From contig DYCJ01000007.1 in assembly GCA_019418195.1 (NCBI GenBank), positions 19,451 to 25,728 of the forward strand: a stretch of DNA of 6,278 nucleotides, read 5' to 3'. A program made the position numbers and the translations under genes. The notes under the pieces were generated by a model. It searched no databases, was not told the DNA's origin, and worked only from the letters and a program-made list of their open reading frames with translations. The DNA comes from Clostridiales bacterium. GTDB taxonomy: Bacteria; Bacillota; Clostridia; Lachnospirales; Lachnospiraceae. Positions 1-5,920 of this stretch are shown here, piece after piece. Each line of letters starts with the position of its first letter. Positions within the stretch are counted from its first letter, which is position 1.

Positions 1-162
1 CTCATTATTTTTCTGGAGTTTCAGGTCATTGAGATTCTTAGGCGTAGCCTCTGCCCCGAGCTTTTTCGGCAGGATAAAATTTCTTGCATATCCGTCATTT
101 ACATTTACGATCTCTCCTTTTTTTCCGAGAGATTTTACATCCTGTAATAATATTACTTTCAT
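1..162 (-). CDS. rplI: 50S ribosomal protein L9 (bL9), N-terminal part
   Basis: bL9 binds 23S rRNA through its N-terminal domain and reaches out of the large subunit near the L1 stalk. The visible 54 residues begin [20 protein letters not shown] and continue through [20 protein letters not shown], the hallmark N-terminal bL9 signature with its glycine/lysine-rich rRNA-binding segment. The gene runs off the left edge, so the connecting helix and C-terminal domain are not seen. The ATG is preceded by GAAGGAG (174-180) with an 11-nt gap, and this Shine-Dalgarno lies inside the end of gdpP. Only 3 nt separate the gdpP stop codon from this start, so the two are almost certainly co-transcribed and may be translationally coupled. 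No promoter or terminator is visible between them. dnaB would be the expected next gene, beyond the window. Confidence 0.97.
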   Translation of the reverse strand, partial: MKVILLQDVKSLGKKGEIVNVNDGYARNFILPKKLGAEATPKNLNDLKLQKNNE

Positions 163-165
163 CTT

Positions 166-2214
166 TTAAATATCTCCTTCCTCGATCATCTGGTCGATCG
201 TCGCTTTCAGCGCTTTGATCGCCTCGTCCATATTTGTGTGGTCAAACTGTGCTCCCGCGGAGTTGATGTGACCGCCGCCGCCCAGCTTTTCTGCTATGAT
301 CTGCACATTCACCTCATCGATGGAACGTGCACTTAAATATATTTTACCGTCATATATCGTCAGGACAAATGATGCCTTGATACCGCTGATATCAAGCAGC
401 TCATTGGCCGCCTGCGCCGCCAGTACTGTAGGGCTGTCAATATCACTCGGGCACTGCGCTATGGCGAACTCTTTCCGATATACCTCCGCCATGCGGACCG
501 CCTCCGCTTTCGCCCTGTACGATGCCATATCATCACGGAACATCTTGCGCACACGGGTAATGTCTGCGCCGCACCGTCTTAAGAACGCAGCCGCCTCAAA
601 GGTACGCACACCTGTCCGGTTCATGAAGTTTCTCGTGTCGATCATGATACCCGCATACAGGCATTCGGCTTCTACTGACGGGATCTTGATATCATCTGCG
701 ATATACTGGAGAACTTCCGCAACCATCTCGCAGGATGAGGATGAATACGGTTCCACATAGGACAACACCGCATTTTCGATAACATTGCTGCTCTGACGGT
801 GATGATCGAGCACTGCGATCATCCGCGAACGTCTCAGGAGTTCCGGGCACTCTGTCATCTGCGGTTTGTTCGTGTCAACCACGATCACCATAGTACTGTC
901 AGTGATATAATCCAGAGCCTGATCCGAAGTCAGAAAAATATCATCTTCATACGCCGGACTCTCCGCGATCTCATCATATAATGGCCGCACGGATTCTGTA
1001 ACTGTATTGATCACGATATGTGCTTTCTTCTCCAGACTTACTACCGCCCTGTAAATACCCATACACGCGCCAAATGAGTCCGGATCCGCAATCTTATGTC
1101 CCATGACGATGACCTGGTCTTTCGTCACGATGAATTCTCTTAATGCCTCTGCTTTTACACGGGCCTTCACGCGGGTATTCTTAGCCGTCTGTTCTTTCTT
1201 GCCGCCGAAATATGTGATACCGTTGCAGTCTTTGATGACCGCCTGGTCACCACCTCTGGCAAGGGCAAGATCGATAGCCACACGGGCAAACTGATAGCTC
1301 AGTGCGTAAGTTGCGGTATTCAGCCCCAGACCGATACTGAGCGTTGCCGAACGGGCATTTCCGATATTGACCTGCTTCACTTCTTCCAGAATGGAGAACT
1401 TATCCTCAGCGATCTTCCGATAGCTGGACTTGCGGATGACAACGAAATACTTGTCCTTCTCCATCTTCTTGACGATACCGTCCACATCACCGATGTACTT
1501 ATTGATCTTTCTGTCAATGAGAGCCACGAGCAGCGACTGGCGTACTTCCTCGACACTCTCCATCACTTCATCATAGTTGTCAATATAGATCAGACCGGCG
1601 ATCATCCTCTGGTCTTCATTCTCCCGGATATATGCGTTCAGTTCCGTCACATCCCTCATGGAGACTGCCACGAAATACTCTTCCTCCTCCGGGATCTGCA
1701 GAAGCTCTTCCTTCTGGCTGAAGCCCTGAAGGGATACACGGCGAAGCTCTACCTGGTAGTCCCGGTCATGATAGGTCACTTCCAGCTCCACATGTTCCAT
1801 GTCTTCCTTCGGAAAGACTCCCGGATGCAGTTCCGGTATCATCCTGTTCAGATATTTTTCCTTTCTCGGGCCGTCCATGATAGACGCAAACGCATCGTTC
1901 TTCCACAGGATACGTCCGTCCTCAAGTGTAATGGCATAAGGAACTGCAAGCTCTTTTAAGAGTGTATGCTCGATTCCTTTGTACTGCGCTGAAAACTGGA
2001 TCAGATCCGCAAGGATCAGGGACCGGTTATAAAAATACAATCCCCCTGCGATCCCCAGATAGATCAGGATGAATACCGTCATGATAAAACCGGCCCTTTT
2101 ATCGATCACATAGACCCAGACATCCACTGCTGCCAGAAGGATCGTCATGATCAGCGGCCAGCTCATATACATCCTGAGTTGTCCTTTCAAGCGCATTCTG
2201 TTTTTCTTCTTCAT
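166..2214 (-). CDS. gdpP: Cyclic-di-AMP phosphodiesterase GdpP (YybT family, DHH/DHHA1)
   Basis: GdpP hydrolyses the second messenger c-di-AMP to pApA at the membrane and so influences osmotic balance, cell-wall stress and beta-lactam tolerance (known for the family). The 682-residue product is close to the usual length of about 655-660. Visible order: two N-terminal membrane helices (about 18-37 and 42-61); a PAS-like region (about 80-190) ending in SMRDVTELN; a degenerate GGDEF domain (about 200-335) without an intact GGDEF active motif; then DHH and DHHA1 domains (about 365-680). Metal ligands are in place: MGHKIADPDS gives H373, D377 and D379; VVDTNKP gives D447; DHH is at 470-472; IDTRNF gives D526. 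The DHHA1 glycine motif GGGGH is at 645-649. All catalytic residues appear intact, so it should be active. The start is supported by GAGGTGA at 2222-2228, 7 nt upstream. It has its own promoter and overlaps the rplI ribosome binding site at its 3' end. Confidence 0.97.
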   Translation of the reverse strand: MKKKNRMRLKGQLRMYMSWPLIMTILLAAVDVWVYVIDKRAGFIMTVFILIYLGIAGGLYFYNRSLILADLIQFSAQYKGIEHTLLKELAVPYAITLEDGRILWKNDAFASIMDGPRKEKYLNRMIPELHPGVFPKEDMEHVELEVTYHDRDYQVELRRVSLQGFSQKEELLQIPEEEEYFVAVSMRDVTELNAYIRENEDQRMIAGLIYIDNYDEVMESVEEVRQSLLVALIDRKINKYIGDVDGIVKKMEKDKYFVVIRKSSYRKIAEDKFSILEEVKQVNIGNARSATLSIGLGLNTATYALSYQFARVAIDLALARGGDQAVIKDCNGITYFGGKKEQTAKNTRVKARVKAEALREFIVTKDQVIVMGHKIADPDSFGACMGIYRAVVSLEKKAHIVINTVTESVRPLYDEIAESPAYEDDIFLTSDQALDYITDSTMVIVVDTNKPQMTECPELLRRSRMIAVLDHHRQSSNVIENAVLSYVEPYSSSSCEMVAEVLQYIADDIKIPSVEAECLYAGIMIDTRNFMNRTGVRTFEAAAFLRRCGADITRVRKMFRDDMASYRAKAEAVRMAEVYRKEFAIAQCPSDIDSPTVLAAQAANELLDISGIKASFVLTIYDGKIYLSARSIDEVNVQIIAEKLGGGGHINSAGAQFDHTNMDEAIKALKATIDQMIEEGDI

Positions 2215-2231
2215 ATCATTTTCACCTCATC

Positions 2232-2252
2232 CGCGCCTGTCTGCAGGCAGCG
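2232..2252 (-). promoter_or_regulatory. Leader hairpin just upstream of the gdpP ribosome binding site
   Basis: Arms GCCTG and CAGGC enclose a 4-nt loop and extend by three G-C pairs across one bulged base. The hairpin ends 3 nt before the GAGGTGA Shine-Dalgarno of gdpP. There is no T-run behind it, so it is not an intrinsic terminator. It could shape ribosome access or simply be 5' UTR structure; no known riboswitch is recognised. Confidence 0.35.
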
Positions 2253-2306
2253 CATAACGCTTATTCTAAAAGAAATACTCAGCCTTCTTCTAAATGCTAA
2301 CGACTT

Positions 2307-2336
2307 ATTATACCATTTTTTCATGGATTATGCCAC
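2307..2336 (-). promoter_or_regulatory. Sigma-A-type promoter of gdpP-rplI (extended -10)
   Basis: On the minus strand the -10 is a perfect TATAAT (2307-2312) preceded by TGG (2313-2315), an extended -10 TGn motif. GTGGCA (2331-2336) lies 18 nt upstream as a 4/6 match to the -35. The predicted start, near 2300, leaves a leader of about 85 nt before the gdpP ATG. It sits right after the terminator of the upstream operon, which is the expected place for an independent promoter. Confidence 0.7.
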
Positions 2337-2346
2337 TGTATAATCT

Positions 2347-2389
2347 AAAAACGCCGGACAGGACAGGTATCACTCCCGTTCTGTCCGGC
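2347..2389 (-). terminator. Intrinsic terminator of the regulator/oxidoreductase operon
   Basis: On the minus strand GCCGGACAG pairs perfectly with CTGTCCGGC. After one mismatch an inner ACGGG/CCTGT helix extends the stem to about 15 positions, with a 7-nt loop. The hairpin is followed by GTTTTTAG. It lies about 40 nt past the stop codon of the 860-residue flavoprotein. There is no T-run on the plus side, so it works in the minus direction only. Confidence 0.88.
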
Positions 2390-2429
2390 CTGTATGACCG
2401 TTCCTTTATTAAATATCTTATACCGATAC

Positions 2430-5012
2430 TTAGCAGGTCGCCCCGCCTTTCATGTGTTTCTGCGCTTTCAGATTGTCATCTTTTCTCGTCAGAAGATCAT
2501 CCTTAAGAAGCTGTTCCTGCACGTTTTCAAATCCAAGTCTTGCCACAGTATCGGCAAATCTCTCGCCTGTGATCCCCTGCTCACGGAACAGAAGGATCGC
2601 TTTCTCAACAATCGAGAGAACTTCTTCTTTATATGTAAATACTTTATCCAGATATCTTCCCTGAGCCACTTTCTTGCCCCAGCGTCCGCCGATATAGATA
2701 CGGTATCCGTTCATATAATCTTCAACTGCATGGAACGGGCACTTGCCTACGCAGCGTCCGCAGTGGTTGCAGGCAGCCTCATCAATGGTGATCTTTCCGT
2801 CAGACATCTTTGCCACGCCGATCGGACAGTTATTCTCGATCTGGCAGACCTTGCAGCCACGGCACTTCTCCAGATCGATCCGGGGAACTCTCTGGCCAAT
2901 GATACCGAGATCGTTCAGATCCGGCTTCACACAGTTATTCGGACATCCTCCGACAGCGATCTTGAACTTATGCGGCAGTTTCACTTCACGGTAGCCGTGA
3001 TAGAATCTCTCATGGATTTCCTCTGACAGCGCAAATGTATCGATCAATCCGTACTGGCAGGTTGTTCCCTTGCAGGATACGACCGGACGGACTTTGGAAC
3101 CTGTGCCGCCTGTCTCAAGCCCCGCCTGCATCAGGTATTCTCTTAAGGGCTCGATATTGTCAAACGGCACTCCCTGGATCTCCATGGTCAGACGGGAGGT
3201 CATAGTCACCTCACCGCTTCCGAACTTCTCCGCCGCCTCGGCGATCACTCTCGCCTCGTCTGCCGTGATCTTACCATTCCTTGTGATCACACGGCCGTTG
3301 AATTTATCCGGTGTTCTCTTGTCTTTCAGGAAGCCGAGCGCCTTTACTCTCGTCTCCTCCTCTTTCGAGACCTCAGCCCCGGCATTTTTGACTTTTACAT
3401 CATTAAAGAATGTAGCACCTTCAAGTACAACAGTGTTCTTATAACCGTAATAACGCATTCTGTTCTGCAGGAAATATGCTCTCTTTCCCTTTGCACACAC
3501 AAGCAGGAGTTTCTCATCTTTGCCGAGGCCTTCGATCTCACCGTTGACCTGACCCAGATTTACAAAGAATGCTCCGCGGATGGCCGGCTCAGGCTGTACG
3601 TCCACTACACGGTATCCTTCTGCGGCACCTGCTGCATATTCCGCCGGCGTCATGCTCACAAATGTACCGTCAATCTTGTTCATCAGTACATAAACCGCCT
3701 GCACAAACGGATGGATTGCAGTGGAGAACGGCGGAGCATATGCAAAGTCCGCATTCTCAAAGTCATCGAGTTTTGCATCCATATTGATGCCCATGACCGC
3801 GATATCTACCATCTTGTCCACTTCGCCCGGTCCGAACACCTGAACTCCGAGCAGCTTCCTTGTCGTTTTATCTGCGATCATCTTTGTGATAAAGAACGAC
3901 GCATCCGGATAGTAATGTGCCTTGTCGTCTGTCGGCACAAGTGCGGTAATAACATCATATCCTGCCTCTTTCGCCTGTGCCTCTGTAAGACCGGTGCGTC
4001 CTATATTCAATCCCGGAAGTTTTACAACACCAGTACCAAGCACGCCCGGATATGTCTTCTGCGCACCTGCGAGCACCTGTGCCAGAGTACGGCCTTCCAT
4101 ATTTGCAGAGGAGCCCATAGGTGACCACTGTCTCTTTCCCGTGATCCGGTTTGTCACCATCACACAGTCTCCTGCCGCATAGACATCTTCAAGATTCGTC
4201 TTCATCTGTCCGTCCACAAGGATAGTTCCCTTAAACATCTCAATTCCCGTATTCTCAAGGAATCCGGTATTCGGGCGGATACCTGCAGCCATGATCAGCA
4301 TCTCGCAGGCCAGTGTACCCGCTGATGTTTTCACGCCTGTTACTCTGCCCTCTCCGAGCACTTTCTCCGCACTCGTCCCGGTGATCACGCGGATCCCGCT
4401 GTTCAGGAGATGTTTCTTTGCATAAGCAGCCATCTCGGGATCCAGAATATTGGGCAGGATCTGGGACGCAAAATCGATCACCGTCACCTGGATTCCTCTG
4501 GCATGCAGATTCTCCGCTGCCTCAAGGCCGATAAATCCGGCGCCGATCACGACTGCTTTCTTCACACCGTTATTCTCTGCATATGTACGGATAGCTTCTG
4601 CGTCATCCGGAGTTCTCATCTTGAATACGCCCGGAAGATCTTTTCCGTCGATTGGGAGCTCTGCCGCGGATGCACCGACTGCGAGCACTAGCTTATCGTA
4701 AGGACAGACTTCCGTATTGCCGGTCTGTACGTCTTTTACAGTAACTTCTTTCTTATCCGCGTCAAGGGCAACCGCCTCTTTTCCGATGCGCACTTCTACT
4801 CCTGTAAGCCCGGAATACTTCTGAGGTGTATTTACGATCAGCTCATCCCTGCTCTCAATAAATCCGCCCACATAATACGGAAGTCCGCACCCCGCATAAG
4901 AGATATCCTGATCTTTCGTAATAACGGTCACTTCGATACTTCTGTCTTCGCGCTTCAATTTAGCCGCAGTTTTTGTTCCGGCAGCGACACCGCCGATGAT
5001 AAGTACCTTCAT
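2430..5012 (-). CDS. Fusion flavoprotein: CoA-disulfide-reductase-like + rhodanese-like + AsrC-like siroheme/4Fe-4S module
   Basis: The 860-residue cytoplasmic protein shows three parts. Residues 1-450 form a CoA-disulfide reductase/NADH oxidase-like flavoprotein: FAD motif GGVAAG (7-12), redox cysteine C42 in SYAGCGLPYY, NAD(P)H motif GAGFIG (157-162), second FAD motif YAAGDC (278-283), and YAPPFS (425-430) in the dimerisation domain. Residues about 453-540 are rhodanese-like, with active loop CAKGKR (C506). Residues about 570-840 resemble a nitrite/sulfite reductase of the AsrC type: cysteines C647, C652, C690 and C694 suit siroheme-[4Fe-4S], followed by two ferredoxin clusters (C717/C720/C723/C729 and C748/C751/C754/C758). 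The inferred role is NAD(P)H-driven electron transfer through FAD and Fe-S to a siroheme site, perhaps on sulfite, persulfide or nitrite; the true substrate is unknown. The start has AGAGGT (5021-5026) 8 nt upstream. It follows the DUF134 gene by 54 nt with no terminator between, so the two form one operon. Confidence 0.93.
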   Translation of the reverse strand: MKVLIIGGVAAGTKTAAKLKREDRSIEVTVITKDQDISYAGCGLPYYVGGFIESRDELIVNTPQKYSGLTGVEVRIGKEAVALDADKKEVTVKDVQTGNTEVCPYDKLVLAVGASAAELPIDGKDLPGVFKMRTPDDAEAIRTYAENNGVKKAVVIGAGFIGLEAAENLHARGIQVTVIDFASQILPNILDPEMAAYAKKHLLNSGIRVITGTSAEKVLGEGRVTGVKTSAGTLACEMLIMAAGIRPNTGFLENTGIEMFKGTILVDGQMKTNLEDVYAAGDCVMVTNRITGKRQWSPMGSSANMEGRTLAQVLAGAQKTYPGVLGTGVVKLPGLNIGRTGLTEAQAKEAGYDVITALVPTDDKAHYYPDASFFITKMIADKTTRKLLGVQVFGPGEVDKMVDIAVMGINMDAKLDDFENADFAYAPPFSTAIHPFVQAVYVLMNKIDGTFVSMTPAEYAAGAAEGYRVVDVQPEPAIRGAFFVNLGQVNGEIEGLGKDEKLLLVCAKGKRAYFLQNRMRYYGYKNTVVLEGATFFNDVKVKNAGAEVSKEEETRVKALGFLKDKRTPDKFNGRVITRNGKITADEARVIAEAAEKFGSGEVTMTSRLTMEIQGVPFDNIEPLREYLMQAGLETGGTGSKVRPVVSCKGTTCQYGLIDTFALSEEIHERFYHGYREVKLPHKFKIAVGGCPNNCVKPDLNDLGIIGQRVPRIDLEKCRGCKVCQIENNCPIGVAKMSDGKITIDEAACNHCGRCVGKCPFHAVEDYMNGYRIYIGGRWGKKVAQGRYLDKVFTYKEEVLSIVEKAILLFREQGITGERFADTVARLGFENVQEQLLKDDLLTRKDDNLKAQKHMKGGATC

Positions 5013-5066
5013 CTTCTTTTACCTCTTTTCTTTTTCAAATTCCTGACACTGAGCCCTCTGCCGTTT

Positions 5067-5456
5067 TCACTCATCCGCCGAGTCATCTTCAAGCGTCCTG
5101 ACGCCCCGCGACAGATCCGGATTCTTATGACAGCAGTGCTCTTCCCCTGCACACTCCGGCCGCATTGTCGGGCAGACAAAGACATCGCCTCCACCGATCG
5201 TAAGAGTCTTGCCATTCACGAGCATATCCGCCATCTTCCGGCGCGCCTCGTCGTAGATCCGCGTCACAGTCGGGCGGGAGATCTGCATCCTCTTCGCGCA
5301 CTGTTCCTGCGTCATCTGCATGTGATCCAGCAGACGGATCACTTCATACTCGTCGTATGTAAGGTTAATACTTCCGGATGACTCGCAGTCTTGCGGACCA
5401 AAACCGGCCACCTGTGGAAGAGAACAAATGCATCGCAGTTTCTGCGGTCTTGCCAT
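5067..5456 (-). CDS. DUF134/UPF0251 family HTH DNA-binding protein, cysteine-rich
   Basis: The 129-residue protein starts MARPQKLRCICSLPQVAGFG, the typical DUF134 opening, followed by LTYDEYEVIRLLDHMQMTQE and a helix-turn-helix at about 49-70 (QEQCAKRMQISRPTVTRI), then the conserved ARRKMADMLVNGKTLTIGGG. The family consists of small putative transcription regulators whose targets are poorly known. It has eight cysteines: C9, C11, C24, C53, C95, C102, C108 and C109 (followed by H110). The cluster after residue 94 lies past the core domain and could bind metal or an Fe-S cluster, or sense redox state (inference). The start is fixed by GGGAGGAG (5463-5470), 6 nt before ATG. It is the first gene of the operon with the Fe-S flavoprotein, so regulation of that enzyme and of itself is the natural guess. 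Confidence 0.92.
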   Translation of the reverse strand: MARPQKLRCICSLPQVAGFGPQDCESSGSINLTYDEYEVIRLLDHMQMTQEQCAKRMQISRPTVTRIYDEARRKMADMLVNGKTLTIGGGDVFVCPTMRPECAGEEHCCHKNPDLSRGVRTLEDDSADE

Positions 5457-5479
5457 GATCTTCTCCTCCCTTCTGCTTC

Positions 5480-5495
5480 TATAGCTCTGACTATA
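5480..5495. repeat. Small inverted repeat near the operon transcription start
   Basis: TATAG and CTATA are perfect 5-bp arms around a 6-bp spacer, just downstream of the -10 box and covering the predicted start of the DUF134 operon transcript. It may be a second operator half-site pair or chance in AT-rich DNA. It does not share sequence with the inverted repeat in the promoter spacer. Confidence 0.3.
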
Positions 5496-5523
5496 AGTAT
5501 ACTATGTTATGAACATATGTCAA
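5496..5523 (-). promoter_or_regulatory. Promoter of the DUF134-flavoprotein operon
   Basis: On the minus strand the -35 is a perfect TTGACA (5518-5523), with a 16-nt spacer and -10 TATACT (5496-5501). Transcription should begin near 5489, giving a leader of about 33 nt to the DUF134 ATG with a strong Shine-Dalgarno. Such a near-consensus promoter implies high basal strength and usually needs repression. Confidence 0.82.
5503..5517. promoter_or_regulatory. Candidate operator: perfect inverted repeat inside the promoter spacer
   Basis: TATGTT-ATG-AACATA has perfect 6-bp arms with a 3-bp centre and fills almost exactly the gap between the -35 and -10 of the DUF134 operon promoter. A protein dimer bound here would block RNA polymerase. 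The adjacent DUF134 HTH protein is the obvious candidate (autorepression), but this is inferred from position only. Confidence 0.55.
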
Positions 5524-5563
5524 TAATATTCTTTAATAAGACGTCTGGATATAATCCATAGGA

Positions 5564-5590
5564 TTCATGAAATTTTGGTTCATAGAATTT
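5564..5590. repeat. Imperfect tandem repeat, 15-bp period
   Basis: TTCATGAAATTT (5564-5575) recurs as TTCATAGAATTT (5579-5590), 10 of 12 bases identical. It lies in the AT-rich gap between the operon promoter and the small RNA promoter. No function can be assigned. With the promoters and the small RNA, this is all I can see in the gene-free stretch 5457-5756. Confidence 0.3.
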
Positions 5591-5608
5591 ATTTTACCAT
5601 TAGAATTC

Positions 5609-5637
5609 TTGCACTTCGGTATCCAATATGCTATATT
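5609..5637 (+). promoter_or_regulatory. Plus-strand promoter of the candidate antitoxin RNA
   Basis: TTGCAC (5609-5614) is a 5/6 match to the -35, then a 17-nt spacer, then TATATT (5632-5637), a 5/6 match to the -10. Transcription should start at about 5644. It faces the toxin gene. The -10 lies in a short palindrome, AATAT-GCT-ATATT. Confidence 0.7.
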
Positions 5638-5643
5638 AAAAAC

Positions 5644-5743
5644 GAGAAAGGAACAACCGCCCACAAGGGGTTGGCCTCGTAAATTGTATAGTAAGATAGA
5701 ATTACCACCTCTTCACTCGCCAAAGTTACCGGGGTGGTTTTTC
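5644..5743 (+). ncRNA. Candidate antisense antitoxin RNA (type I toxin-antitoxin)
   Basis: This short transcription unit of about 100 nt is bounded by a good promoter (5609-5637) and a terminator hairpin (5704-5742), and it converges on the holin-like toxin gene. It would be fully complementary to the 3' untranslated part of the toxin mRNA if that message runs past the toxin stop codon at 5757. It can form a 5' stem-loop (CAACC 5654-5658 with GGTTG 5669-5673). The layout matches type I modules such as txpA/RatA and bsrG/SR4, where the antisense RNA pairs with the toxin message 3' end. A plus-strand reading frame overlapping it has no ribosome binding site and is not supported. Both ends are predicted from promoter and terminator positions. 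Confidence 0.6.
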
Positions 5744-5746
5744 TAT
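5696..5746. repeat. Long near-palindrome in the toxin mRNA tail / antitoxin RNA
   Basis: ATAGAA (5696-5701) pairs with TTCTAT (5741-5746), and after a 2x2 internal loop ACCACC (5704-5709) pairs with GGTGGT (5733-5738), extending two more pairs inwards. Both strands can therefore fold into nearly the same hairpin. This gives the toxin mRNA and the antisense RNA matching stem-loops suited to kissing and pairing. Confidence 0.7.
5704..5742 (+). terminator. Intrinsic terminator of the antitoxin RNA
   Basis: ACCACCTC pairs with GGGGTGGT (one wobble pair) around a 19-nt loop and is followed by a T-run (5738-5742). The minus strand lacks a T-run after the same hairpin, so termination is expected on the plus strand. 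The toxin message may instead stop near 5641-5674, where a hairpin is followed by TTCCTTTCTCGTTTTT on the minus strand. Confidence 0.72.
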
Positions 5747-5756
5747 ACTTAAAACA

Positions 5757-5867
5757 TTACTTTAAATTCGCAAATACGAATGTCAGCAATGCAAGAATGA
5801 ACATTCCAAAAGCGATCAGATCTTTAAAGTCAAACGGTTTCTTGTCCATCAGCACCACAACAACCAT
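5757..5867 (-). CDS. Putative holin-like toxin (small hydrophobic type I toxin)
   Basis: This very small protein has 36 residues. It starts MVVVVLMDKKPFDF, continues with a single membrane helix DLIAFGMFILALLTFVFANL (about 16-35), and ends in K36 before TAA. The charged KDL pattern ahead of one helix of this length fits the 'putative holin-like toxin' family of Firmicutes, whose members insert in the membrane and are kept silent by an antisense RNA. A convergent small RNA with its own promoter lies immediately downstream (5644-5743), which supports that reading. The start is uncertain: M1 (5867) has only a weak GGGA upstream, and M7 (5849) would give 30 residues with a GGTG nearby. No clear promoter is seen; transcripts may begin around the rpsR terminator or read through it. 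It is too short for ordinary gene finders, and family membership is from pattern recognition. Confidence 0.75.
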   Translation of the reverse strand: MVVVVLMDKKPFDFKDLIAFGMFILALLTFVFANLK

Positions 5868-5887
5868 TTGAGTATCCCATTTGTATG

Positions 5888-5920
5888 AAAAAAGAGGCCG
5901 CCGCTATGTGCGACAGCCTC
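5888..5920 (-). terminator. Intrinsic terminator of the ssb-rpsR operon
   Basis: On the minus strand an 11-bp continuous stem (GAGGCTGTCGC with GCGGCGGCCTC, two G-U pairs) with the 5-nt loop ACATA is followed by six T residues. It starts 13 nt after the rpsR stop codon. It separates the ribosomal operon from the toxin gene. Confidence 0.93.

Noticed and set aside
296..1959. Plus-strand open frames within gdpP
   Set aside because: They are antisense to an intact GdpP with all catalytic motifs, and have no supporting start signals.
2232..2252. Leader hairpin as a terminator or attenuator of gdpP
   Set aside because: No T-run follows on the minus strand; the ribosome binding site does.
2394..3026. 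Plus-strand open frame of 210 codons
   Set aside because: It lies antisense over the siroheme/ferredoxin part of the fusion gene, has no ribosome binding site and shows no recognisable domain; it is a shadow of the real gene.
3070..4701. Several plus-strand open frames (for example 3070-3444, 3711-4124, 4450-4701)
   Set aside because: All are antisense to the 860-residue flavoprotein, whose cofactor motifs are clear in the minus frame.
5009..5215. Minus-strand 68-codon frame overlapping the DUF134 gene
   Set aside because: It is the alternative frame of the DUF134 3' end, arginine-rich and without a ribosome binding site.
5550..5555. Perfect plus-strand TATAAT as a further promoter
   Set aside because: No acceptable -35 is found 15-19 nt upstream, and it is set in AT-rich DNA with a small dyad, so chance is likely.
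5567..5752. Plus-strand 61-codon frame over the small RNA
   Set aside because: Most of it precedes or overlaps the small RNA promoter and terminator, and no Shine-Dalgarno precedes its ATG.
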